DNA of 8,416 bases from Pseudomonadota bacterium (GTDB lineage: Bacteria > Pseudomonadota > Alphaproteobacteria > Rhizobiales > Segnochrobactraceae). How positions within the stretch are numbered: the first letter of the stretch is position 1; the number at the start of each line of letters is the position of its first letter. A model generated the notes under the pieces. The model ran no database searches. It worked only from the letters and a program-made list of their open reading frames with translations, and was not told the origin of the DNA. Below are positions 1 through 5,494 of the stretch, one piece after another. Made by a program: the position numbers and the translations under genes. The DNA lies in NCBI GenBank assembly GCA_023442215.1, contig JAEZMP010000244.1, positions 1-8,416 on the forward strand. Reading direction: 5' to 3'.

Positions 1-1
1 G

Positions 2-577
2 AATTACGACCTGCCGAACGTGCCGGAGAGCTACGTTCACCGCATCGGCCGCACCGGCCGCGCCGGCGCGTCGGGTATTGCCATCTCGTTCTGCTCGAAC
101 GACGAGCGCGATGACCTGAAGGCGATCGAAAAGCTGATCCGCCAGCGCGTGCCGCTCGGTGACAGCAGCTTCGCGGAACTGAAGCCGGATCCGCGCCCGG
201 CGCCGGGCGAGGTGGAAACCGCCTCCGCCGGCAACGGTGGCGGCCGCAATCGCAGTGGGCAGCGCCAGCGCGGCCCGCAGCAGCCGGGCGGCTTCCGCAA
301 TGGCGGTCGCGGCCAGGGCCAGGGCCGCTCCGACGGCGGCAATCGCCCGCCCCGTCGCGAAGGCGGCGAAATGCAGGCTGCTCCCGCCGGCGAGCGTGAG
401 GGCCGCCGCGAAGGTCATTCCGGCGCCGCACGTCCGAATGCCGGTCGTCCTCATGGCGCAGGCCGCAGCGACGGCGGCCGCCGGGCGGACGATCTCTCCG
501 GTGTCCGGTTCCTGTCCCGAAAGCCGCGTGAGGAACGCGGCGAGGGCCGGCATGCCCACCACGACGGCAACCACTGA
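2..577 (+). CDS. DEAD-box RNA helicase, RhlE-like, C-terminal part (5' end outside window)
   Basis: ATP-dependent RNA helicase that remodels RNA duplexes in the cytoplasm, in this family often linked to ribosome assembly and cold adaptation. Only the last 191 residues are visible and the start lies upstream of the window. Residues 7-22 carry helicase motif VI (HRIGRTGRAG), whose arginines contact ATP and RNA. The end of the second RecA-like domain follows (ISFCSNDERDDLKAIEKLI) and then about 120 residues rich in Gly, Arg, Gln and Asn, with RGG-like patches and two GRSDGG units. Such basic disordered tails usually bind RNA without sequence specificity. The tail ends in a short ordered-looking motif, GVRFLSRKPREERGEG, then His-rich residues. 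An infA paralogue starts 63 bases downstream on the same strand with no terminator between, so the two are probably co-transcribed. The helicase class is certain. The RhlE subtype is inferred from motif VI and tail style only. Confidence 0.93.
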   Translation, partial: NYDLPNVPESYVHRIGRTGRAGASGIAISFCSNDERDDLKAIEKLIRQRVPLGDSSFAELKPDPRPAPGEVETASAGNGGGRNRSGQRQRGPQQPGGFRNGGRGQGQGRSDGGNRPPRREGGEMQAAPAGEREGRREGHSGAARPNAGRPHGAGRSDGGRRADDLSGVRFLSRKPREERGEGRHAHHDGNH

Positions 578-625
578 CGGCCGATCGGCCTTCACTCAAA
601 AACCGCTTGTAAAAAAGTTCGCTTG

Positions 626-631
626 AAGGAG
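626..631 (+). promoter_or_regulatory. Shine-Dalgarno site of the IF-1 gene
   Basis: AAGGAG lies nine bases upstream of ATG 641. It decides the start: a TTG at 623 in the same frame overlaps this site and would add six residues (LKEINS) that IF-1 proteins lack. The ATG gives the normal IF-1 opening MAKEE. Confidence 0.85.
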
Positions 632-640
632 ATCAACTCC

Positions 641-916
641 ATGGCCAAGGAAGAGCTGCTCGAATTCGACGGCATCGTGACGGAAGTGCTGCCGGACGGC
701 CATTTCCGCGTGACCCTCGACAATGACCATCAGGTGCTCGCCTATGCGGCGGGCCGGATGAAGAAGAACCGGATCAAGACGCTGGTCGGCGACCGCGTGA
801 CGGTCGAGATGTCGCCGTACGATCTCGACAAGGGCCGGATCAACTTCCGCCACAAGACCGGTGCCCCGCCGCCGTCGTCCGCGCCGGCCCGCCGGCCGCC
901 GCCGCGCCGCCGCTGA
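641..916 (+). CDS. infA: Translation initiation factor IF-1, paralogue with Pro/Arg C-terminal tail
   Basis: IF-1 binds the A site of the 30S subunit and works with IF-2 and IF-3 in start selection. The first 72 residues are a full S1-type OB fold: MAKEELLEFDG, VTEVLPDGHFRV, the signature GRMKKNRIKTLVGDRV at 38-53, and VEMSPYDLDKGRINFRHK ending at 72. Canonical IF-1 stops about here at roughly 72 residues. This protein is 91 residues, with an added tail (73-91) made almost only of Pro, Ala, Ser and Arg. From memory, several Bradyrhizobium/Rhodopseudomonas-type genomes carry such a tailed second IF-1 next to a DEAD-box helicase, apart from the canonical infA. I infer the same here, though whether this genome has another copy cannot be seen. 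A good AAGGAG site precedes it and a strong terminator follows it. A cold-shock or ribosome-assembly role is inference. Confidence 0.92.
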   Translation: MAKEELLEFDGIVTEVLPDGHFRVTLDNDHQVLAYAAGRMKKNRIKTLVGDRVTVEMSPYDLDKGRINFRHKTGAPPPSSAPARRPPPRRR

Positions 917-933
917 ACGGCACGCCTTCGACG

Positions 934-971
934 AAAAGCCCCGGCAGGAGCCATCATGCCGGGGCTTTTTT
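934..971 (+). terminator. Intrinsic terminator, probably bidirectional
   Basis: A perfect inverted repeat pairs AAAAGCCCCGGCA (934-946) with TGCCGGGGCTTTT (957-969) around a 10-base loop, followed by more T to 971. It lies 17 bases after the IF-1 stop. On the other strand the A run becomes a four-base U tract, so it can also stop transcripts arriving from the convergent aminotransferase gene, which ends 25 bases away. Confidence 0.92.
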
Positions 972-995
972 GTGCCCTGCGGAGGACGCCTTGCG

Positions 996-2174
996 TCACA
1001 TCGCGGCGTCGATGACCGCCATCGCCGCCTCGGTGCCGGCCCCGATATCGACCTTGTGGCCGATAGCGCGGAACGCCCCACCGAGCGCGGTCAGGCCGAT
1101 GACCGCGTGCAGCGGCTGCGCCGTCGGACCCATGTGGCCGAGGCGGACGAGCTTGCCCGCGGTCTCGCGCATGCCGGCCGAGATCATCACCCCATAACGG
1201 CCGCGGATCGCCCGGCGCAGTTCGCCGTCGTCGATGCCGTCCGGAACACGCACGGCCGTCGCCGTGGGCGAGGCGACGGCTTCGCTCGCCGCCCAGAGGT
1301 CGAGCCCCATCGCCACGATGCCGGCGCGGAACGCCCGCGCCGTGAGGCCGTGACGCGCCCAGACCCTATCGGGACCCTCGGCGAGATAGAGATCGAGCGC
1401 GGCATCGAGACCGTAGATTTCCGACACCGACGGCGTGAACGGATAGCCGCGATCGCTGCGCCAGGCGTCCTTCCAGTCGAGGATGCTCAGGATCGAGGCG
1501 CGCGGCGCATCCGGATTCGCTTCCATCTTCGCCCAGGCCCGATCCGAGACCCCAAGCAGCGTCAGGCCCGGTGAACCGCCGAGGCACTTGTTGGGGCCGG
1601 TCACGAACAGGTCGGAATGGGTCGGCTCGGGGTGGACGTCCATGCCGCCGAAGGAAGACACCGCGTCGACCAGCATGTAGGCGCCGTGGGCGGCCACGAT
1701 GCGGCCGATCTCCGCCAGCGGATTGATGGTGGCGGACGGGGTGTCGTGATGCACCACGGAGACGACGCGGATATCCGGCCGCGCCTTGAACGCGGCCTCC
1801 ACCGCTGCGGGATCGATCGCCTCGTTGAACGGCACCTCGAGTTCGATGACCTCGCGAGCGTAGCGCGCTGCCCAGAACGCGAACAGCTTGCCATAGACTC
1901 CGGAGGCGAGATTCAGCACCACGTCGTCGCGTGCGATCAGCGAGGCGGCGGCGGCTTCCAGCCCGAGCACCGGCTCGCCCTGCAGGATGACGGGCGCATT
2001 GGAAAGCCTGAGCGCCGCTTTGGCCTTCTCGTTGACCTTTTCATAGAACGCGAGGAAAGCCGGATCGTAGTGATAGAGCACCGGCTTCGACAGCGCGCGC
2101 AGCACCGCCGGATAAACCTCGACGGGACCACAGCTCAGGGTGAAAACCGGATCTTCGATCGGCGGAGCGGACAT
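996..2174 (-). CDS. ppaT: Pyridoxamine--pyruvate transaminase (class V aminotransferase family)
   Basis: Fold-type I aminotransferase, 392 residues, expected to convert pyridoxamine plus pyruvate to pyridoxal plus L-alanine, the first step of vitamin B6 degradation pathway I. The sequence follows the M. loti enzyme as I recall it nearly block for block: GEPVLGLEAAAASLI (66-80), NLASGVYGK (88-96), VDAVSSFGGM (169-178), VTGPNKCLG (191-199). Lys196 matches the published Schiff-base Lys197, and Asp170 matches the Asp under the ring nitrogen. Glu67 matches Glu68, which blocks the phosphate of PLP and makes the enzyme use free pyridoxal. Arg344 matches Arg345, one of two carboxylate-binding arginines. 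The other, Arg336, aligns with Met335 here, with an Arg one residue later (GMRET). Upstream on the same strand is a CoxG-like gene. No other B6 catabolic gene (pyridoxal dehydrogenase, pyridoxolactonase) is in view. A related alanine- or serine-glyoxylate aminotransferase is the main alternative, but Glu67 argues against it. Confidence 0.83.
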   Translation of the reverse strand: MSAPPIEDPVFTLSCGPVEVYPAVLRALSKPVLYHYDPAFLAFYEKVNEKAKAALRLSNAPVILQGEPVLGLEAAAASLIARDDVVLNLASGVYGKLFAFWAARYAREVIELEVPFNEAIDPAAVEAAFKARPDIRVVSVVHHDTPSATINPLAEIGRIVAAHGAYMLVDAVSSFGGMDVHPEPTHSDLFVTGPNKCLGGSPGLTLLGVSDRAWAKMEANPDAPRASILSILDWKDAWRSDRGYPFTPSVSEIYGLDAALDLYLAEGPDRVWARHGLTARAFRAGIVAMGLDLWAASEAVASPTATAVRVPDGIDDGELRRAIRGRYGVMISAGMRETAGKLVRLGHMGPTAQPLHAVIGLTALGGAFRAIGHKVDIGAGTEAAMAVIDAAM

Positions 2175-2323
2175 CGGCCTACCCTCTCACAGGTCTCTCG
2201 GACGGCCGGAGAAGAACCCGGCACGCCGCGGCGGAGAAGCCTTGTTGGATCACGAACCACATGAAGAAGCGGCAGCCGGCTGCGGCGCCGCACCGCCGGC
2301 ACCCGGCCAACGGCACCCGATCG

Positions 2324-2800
2324 TCAGCGGAAGATCGCGAGCAGCACGATCAGCACGGCAACGGCGATGAAGCCCCACGCGATGGGACCGCCGAGAAAGC
2401 CCTTGCCGGCGGCGACCTCGAGGCGTTCTTCCGCCTGTTCTGCCGCCTGCTCGACTTCCTCAACCAGTTCGTCGACCTTCGGCACGTGGGTCGGCGCGAT
2501 TGGCATGACCTCATCGAGGGTGCTTTCGCCGCCGAAGCGGACCGCGAACGCATCGAAGAATGCCGCCACACGGCCGACCGAGACAGCCTCACCGAGGCCG
2601 GTATAGCCGAGGATGGTCTCGTCGCCGTCCTCGACGAGCGCAACGCCGATGCCTGTGCCGTCGGCAAGCGTCAGCGTCAGGGACTGCGGGGCCACCTGGC
2701 CGGAAATCGTCACCGGGGCGATTGGAGCGCTCGGGTCGGTGAGCGCGTCCCAGACAACCTGGCGCGGCGCGGGAATGCGATACTCCCCGGTCATTTCCAT
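2324..2800 (-). CDS. Small CoxG-like SRPBCC-family protein with C-terminal membrane anchor
   Basis: Predicted 158-residue protein. The N-terminus MEMTGEYRIPAPRQVVWDAL is the typical opening of the CoxG (CO dehydrogenase subunit G) branch of the SRPBCC/START-like fold, a pocket that binds lipids or quinones. Normal CoxG then has roughly 130 more residues of pocket-forming strands. Here only about 75 follow: VTISGQVAPQSLTLTLAD, the strand ETILGYTGLGEA, then a helix at 77-90 (RVAAFFDAFAVRFG) like the closing helix of the family. A charged, probably coiled-coil segment comes next (108-131, KVDELVEEVEQAAEQAEERL). A single membrane helix ends the protein (about 138-157, ending LIVLLAIFR), so it should be a tail-anchored protein facing the cytoplasm. 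No CO dehydrogenase genes are nearby. The start is fixed by a good AAGGAG eight bases upstream; extension to 3010 gives unlikely Arg/Pro-rich sequence. The family is fairly sure, the function unknown. Confidence 0.75.
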   Translation of the reverse strand: MEMTGEYRIPAPRQVVWDALTDPSAPIAPVTISGQVAPQSLTLTLADGTGIGVALVEDGDETILGYTGLGEAVSVGRVAAFFDAFAVRFGGESTLDEVMPIAPTHVPKVDELVEEVEQAAEQAEERLEVAAGKGFLGGPIAWGFIAVAVLIVLLAIFR

Positions 2801-2808
2801 CGGGCGGT

Positions 2809-2814
2809 CTCCTT
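2809..2814 (-). promoter_or_regulatory. Shine-Dalgarno site of the CoxG-like gene
   Basis: On the - strand AAGGAG sits eight bases before ATG 2800. It supports this start over any of the upstream in-frame starts, up to 3010, in the same open frame. Confidence 0.75.
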
Positions 2815-2951
2815 CGGGGTGGCAAGGCCGGGGCGGCCGTGCTCGGCACTTCCTTCTAAAGGAGATCGCCTGCGGACGGAATCGGGTCTTCACCGGATCT
2901 CTCTGATCGGGCATGAGTTTGGACGACTCACGGCGGACGCGCGCGCTCCGC

Positions 2952-2984
2952 CGAAAAACGTGGTTTCCCTTTCCCGGATCATGC
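2952..2984 (+). repeat. Degenerate intergenic repeat, copy A
   Basis: The stretch starts CGAAAAACGTGG, passes through TTTCCCTTTCCC and ends GGATCATGC. It resembles the short semi-palindromic element (A-run, central GGTT/CC, pyrimidine run, GATCATGC end) that I recall as common between genes in Rhizobiales genomes. Bases 2952-2975 match 7971-7994 at 18 of 24 positions in the same orientation, and both copies are intergenic. The family assignment is from memory. Confidence 0.4.
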
Positions 2985-2997
2985 ACTAATTCGAGCC

Positions 2998-3918
2998 ATG
3001 TCGTTCGCATCCGCCCGCCCCGCTCCCCGTCCCGCCCAGCCCGCCTTCGTGCTCGAAGCCGATGGATGGGAAGATTTCGCCCTGATCGATTCCGGCCACG
3101 GCCGCAAGCTGGAGCGCTACGGCGATATCGTCGTCGACCGTCCGGAGCCGCAGGCGATGTGGACGCCGCGGCTCTCCGAAGCCGAATGGAGCCGGGCGGA
3201 CGCGGTGTTCACCGGCACCGACGAGGACGACGGCCATGGCCGGTGGCGCGCGAACCGCGCGCTGCCGGAGGCGTGGGAAATGCGCTACGGTGCGGCTCGC
3301 TTCATCTGCCGTTTCACCGGCTTCCGCCATGTCGGCGTGTTCCCCGAACAGCGCGCCCATTGGGACTGGATGACAGATCGCATCCGCAATGCCGGCCGCC
3401 CGGTGCGGGTGCTCAACCTGTTCGGCTATACCGGGGTCGCCTCGCTGCTCTGCGCCGACGCCGGCGCGAAGGTCACCCACGTCGATGCCTCCAAGAAGGC
3501 GATCGCCTGGGCGCGTGAGAACCAGGTGCTGTCCGGCATGGAATCGCTGCCGATCCGGTGGATCCTCGACGACGCGGTGAAGTTCACCGCCCGCGAGGAA
3601 CGGCGCGGTTCGACCTACGAGGGCGTCATTCTCGACCCGCCCAAGTTCGGCCGCGGACCGAAGGGCGAGGTCTGGGAGCTGTTCGATAGCCTGGCCGAGA
3701 TGCTGCGCCTGGTGCGCGCCGTGATGGCGCAGGAACCCCTGTTCATCGCGCTCACCGCCTATGCGATCCGGGCTTCGTTCCTTGCGGCCCACCGCCTCGG
3801 CGAGGAGATTTTCGGCGATCTCGGGGGCAAGCTCGAATCGGGCGAACTCGCCCTTGTCGAAGCCGAAACCGGCCGGCTGCTGCCGACCTCGATGTTCACC
3901 CGCTGGAGCGCGCGATGA
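2998..3918 (+). CDS. Class I SAM-dependent RNA methyltransferase, RlmI/RlmK-like, without PUA domain
   Basis: Predicted cytoplasmic Rossmann-fold methyltransferase of 306 residues, of the group annotated as class I SAM-dependent rRNA methyltransferases. Residues 18-135 form an N-terminal part (LIDSGHGRKLERYGDIVVDRPEPQA is typical). Motif I is VLNLFGYTGVAS at 138-149. The acidic end of the next strand is HVDASKKA at 161-168, Asp163 being placed for the SAM ribose. DD at 191-192 should contact adenine, and the catalytic-loop motif DPPKFGRGP is at 213-221. The PUA domain that opens true RlmI is missing. No target cysteine pair of the m5U type is visible, so the modified base cannot be named. No Shine-Dalgarno site precedes ATG 2998; the transcript may be leaderless, or a start further in (GTG at residue 18) may be used. 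The stop overlaps the next methyltransferase start by four bases (ATGA), which implies translational coupling. Confidence 0.85.
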   Translation: MSFASARPAPRPAQPAFVLEADGWEDFALIDSGHGRKLERYGDIVVDRPEPQAMWTPRLSEAEWSRADAVFTGTDEDDGHGRWRANRALPEAWEMRYGAARFICRFTGFRHVGVFPEQRAHWDWMTDRIRNAGRPVRVLNLFGYTGVASLLCADAGAKVTHVDASKKAIAWARENQVLSGMESLPIRWILDDAVKFTAREERRGSTYEGVILDPPKFGRGPKGEVWELFDSLAEMLRLVRAVMAQEPLFIALTAYAIRASFLAAHRLGEEIFGDLGGKLESGELALVEAETGRLLPTSMFTRWSAR

Positions 3919-4811
3919 GTCGGGAACCGCCCTATGACGACCGGCGCGGCCGCGCGCCCGCGCCCGACCCTGTGCGCCCGCCGAATGCGGACCTGCAGCA
4001 CGCGGGCGCGTTCAAGGCCATAACGAGCCTCGCCAACCCCACCATCAAGGAGATCCGCGCGCTGCAGCTGCGCAAGCACCGCGCGGAGACCGGCCTCTTT
4101 CTCGGCGAAGGCGCAAAGCTCGCCGCCGATGCGCTCGCGGCCGGCTGGCCGGTGCGTACGCTCGTGGTGGCGTCCGACGCCATCGCGCATGCCTTCGTCG
4201 CCAGAACCGCCGCGACCGCACGCGCCCGCGGCGCGCTCGTCATCGAGGCGAACGAAGCGGTGATGGCGAAGATATCCCGTCGCGACAACCCGCAGACGGT
4301 GATCGGCGTGTTCGAGCAGCACATCGGCGGGCTCGACGCGGTCGCGGCAACGAAGCCCGGCATCTGGATTGCGCTGGAAGCGGTGCGGGATCCCGGCAAT
4401 CTCGGCACCATCATCCGCACCGCCGACGCGCTCGGCGCGGCCGGCGTGCTCCTCGTCGGCGAGACGACGGACCCGTTCGGGCTGGAAGCAGTGCGCGCCA
4501 CCATGGGCTCGTTCTTCCATGTGCCGCTGGCGCGCGCGTCGGTCGCGGACTTCCTCGCGTGGCGGAAGTCCTACCGGGGCCTCGTCGTCGGCACCCACCT
4601 CGCCGGGGCGGTCGACATCCGCTCGGTCGACTATCGCGAGCCGGCCATGCTGGTAATGGGCAACGAACAGGCCGGTCTCTCGCCGGAAATCGCGGCGGCC
4701 TGCGACCAACTCGTCAAGATTCCCATGGCGGGTCAGGCGGATTCGCTCAACCTCGCCATTTCGACGGGCATCGCGCTGTTCGAGATGCGGCGCGGCAAGC
4801 TCGCGCTTTGA
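3915..4811 (+). CDS. SpoU/TrmH-family RNA 2'-O-ribose methyltransferase
   Basis: SPOUT-class enzyme of 298 residues that should add a methyl group from SAM to a ribose 2'-OH in rRNA or tRNA. Residues 35-135 are the substrate-binding domain (ITSLANPTIKEIRAL, TGLFLGEGAKLAADAL). The catalytic knot domain has all three motifs. Motif 1 is at 157-173, with Asn162 and the catalytic Arg168 (DPGNLGTIIRTADALG). Motif 2 is LVMGNEQAGLS at 246-256. Motif 3 is at 269-290 (IPMAGQADSLNLAISTG). The first 33 residues are an Arg/Pro-rich addition that related proteins mostly lack. ATG 3915 is supported by GGAG at 3905-3908 and overlaps the upstream stop by four bases; GTG 3972 would remove much of the addition but has no ribosome site. 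The target nucleotide cannot be told from sequence alone; RlmB- and TsnR-like enzymes are the closest functional types. Confidence 0.9.
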   Translation: MSREPPYDDRRGRAPAPDPVRPPNADLQHAGAFKAITSLANPTIKEIRALQLRKHRAETGLFLGEGAKLAADALAAGWPVRTLVVASDAIAHAFVARTAATARARGALVIEANEAVMAKISRRDNPQTVIGVFEQHIGGLDAVAATKPGIWIALEAVRDPGNLGTIIRTADALGAAGVLLVGETTDPFGLEAVRATMGSFFHVPLARASVADFLAWRKSYRGLVVGTHLAGAVDIRSVDYREPAMLVMGNEQAGLSPEIAAACDQLVKIPMAGQADSLNLAISTGIALFEMRRGKLAL

Positions 4812-4829
4812 CGCCACGCCGCGCGTACG

Positions 4830-5375
4830 TCACGCCGTCGTCAGCGGACGGAAGATCGCGACGATCTTCTCGTAGACCTCGCGCTTGAACGGCACGACGA
4901 GATCCGGCAGCCGCTCGATGTCCTCCCAGCGCCACGAGGCGAACTCGGGCTTGTGGCCGTCAGGCGGGTTGCGGACATCGATCTCCGTTTCGTCGCCGTC
5001 GAAGCGGAAGGCGAACCATTTCTGGATCTGGCCGCGATAGCGCCCCTTCCAGGCCTTGCCGACGAGTTCCGGCGGCAGATCGTAGCGCAGCCACTCCGGA
5101 GCCTCCGCCAGCAGGCTGACGGTGTGGATGCCGGTTTCTTCATAGAGCTCGCGCCGGGCAGCTTCCGCCGGGTCTTCCTTGTCGTCGATGCCGCCCTGGG
5201 GCAACTGCCAGGGGTTTGGCATGCCGGCGGATTCTTCCCCACCGTGGCGCTCACCGACGAAGACCCGCCCGCTCGGGGACAGCAGCACGATGCCGACGCA
5301 GGGGCGATAGGGCAGTTCGACGGGCGTGCTCCCCTCGGCCAGCGCCTTGGCCTTGCGGCTCTGCTCTTTGCTCAT
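4830..5375 (-). CDS. rppH: RNA 5'-pyrophosphohydrolase (Nudix hydrolase)
   Basis: RppH removes pyrophosphate from the 5' end of primary transcripts, leaving a monophosphate that stimulates RNase E-type decay. The 181-residue protein has LPYRPCVGIVLLSPSGRVFVGER at 21-43, then NPWQLPQGG. A perfect 23-residue Nudix box (G-x5-E-x7-REL-x-EE-x-G-I) lies at 61-83; Glu76, Glu79 and Glu80 are the metal-binding acidic residues. WLRYDLP at 95-101 and GQIQKWFAFRF at 115-125 are typical of the RppH/ApaH-like Nudix group. The start at 5375 is chosen because AAGGA stands six bases upstream and the sequence beyond it (to 5432) is not conserved-looking. The gene converges on the SpoU methyltransferase gene with 18 bases between stops and no hairpin terminator visible there. 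Diadenosine polyphosphate hydrolysis is a possible second activity of the family. Confidence 0.93.
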   Translation of the reverse strand: MSKEQSRKAKALAEGSTPVELPYRPCVGIVLLSPSGRVFVGERHGGEESAGMPNPWQLPQGGIDDKEDPAEAARRELYEETGIHTVSLLAEAPEWLRYDLPPELVGKAWKGRYRGQIQKWFAFRFDGDETEIDVRNPPDGHKPEFASWRWEDIERLPDLVVPFKREVYEKIVAIFRPLTTA

Positions 5376-5381
5376 GCCGAA

Positions 5382-5386
5382 TCCTT
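5382..5386 (-). promoter_or_regulatory. Shine-Dalgarno site of rppH
   Basis: On the - strand GGGAAGGA precedes ATG 5375, with AAGGA ending six bases before it. It selects this start over an upstream in-frame one at 5432. Confidence 0.75.
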
Positions 5387-5494
5387 CCCGGTTCGTTGCA
5401 AGACCCGAATCATTGGCGTCGGGCGGCGGCACTTTGATCGGAACTCATGTCGACAGCACGACCGCCCGGCAAGGGCACTGAGCTTCCTGCGGGA

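Larger units (their letters stand above)
2801..2997. promoter_or_regulatory. Divergent intergenic region between CoxG-like and methyltransferase genes
   Basis: These 197 bases separate two genes read outward, so promoters for both should lie here. I cannot point to a convincing -35/-10 pair on either strand. The region holds a 7-bp hairpin (CGGCGGA at 2931-2937 with TCCGCCG at 2947-2953, loop 9 bases of alternating CG) and, directly after it, an A-run-led degenerate repeat. An AAAGGAGATC at about 2868-2877 on the + strand looks like a ribosome site but no start codon follows at a suitable distance. Confidence 0.5.

Noticed and set aside
579..590. 12-base palindrome GGCCGATCGGCC after the helicase stop, considered as a terminator.
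   Set aside because: Stem too short, no loop room and no U tract; the IF-1 gene follows directly.
861..2264. Two long + strand open frames (861-1574 and 1617-2264) opposite the aminotransferase gene.
   Set aside because: Both are Arg/His-rich mirror frames of a well-matched enzyme gene; one also runs through the terminator at 934-971.
2297..2319. 9-base direct repeat CGGCACCCG spaced by 14 bases behind the CoxG-like gene.
   Set aside because: Only two units in GC-rich sequence; no array and no link to a known site.
2261..2989. A + strand frame of 242 codons starting MKKRQPAAAP opposite the CoxG-like gene.
   Set aside because: The CoxG opening sequence, ribosome site and membrane helix are on the - strand; the + frame has shadow-like composition and no ribosome site.
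3759..4817. Open frame of 352 codons on the - strand opposite the SpoU methyltransferase, longer than the gene itself.
   Set aside because: The protein is Arg/His/Asp-rich with no recognisable domain, while the + strand shows all three SPOUT motifs. GC-rich codon use keeps the opposite frame open.
2321..4860. Similar bases TCGTCAGCGG...GGAAGATCGCGA at both 2321 and about 4838.
   Set aside because: Both sit at gene 3' ends that happen to encode AIFR; short and explained by coding, not a convincing repeat.
5376..5494. Search for a promoter or terminator between the NDUFAF6-type gene and rppH.
   Set aside because: No T-tailed hairpin and no convincing -35/-10 pair could be found by eye on the - strand.
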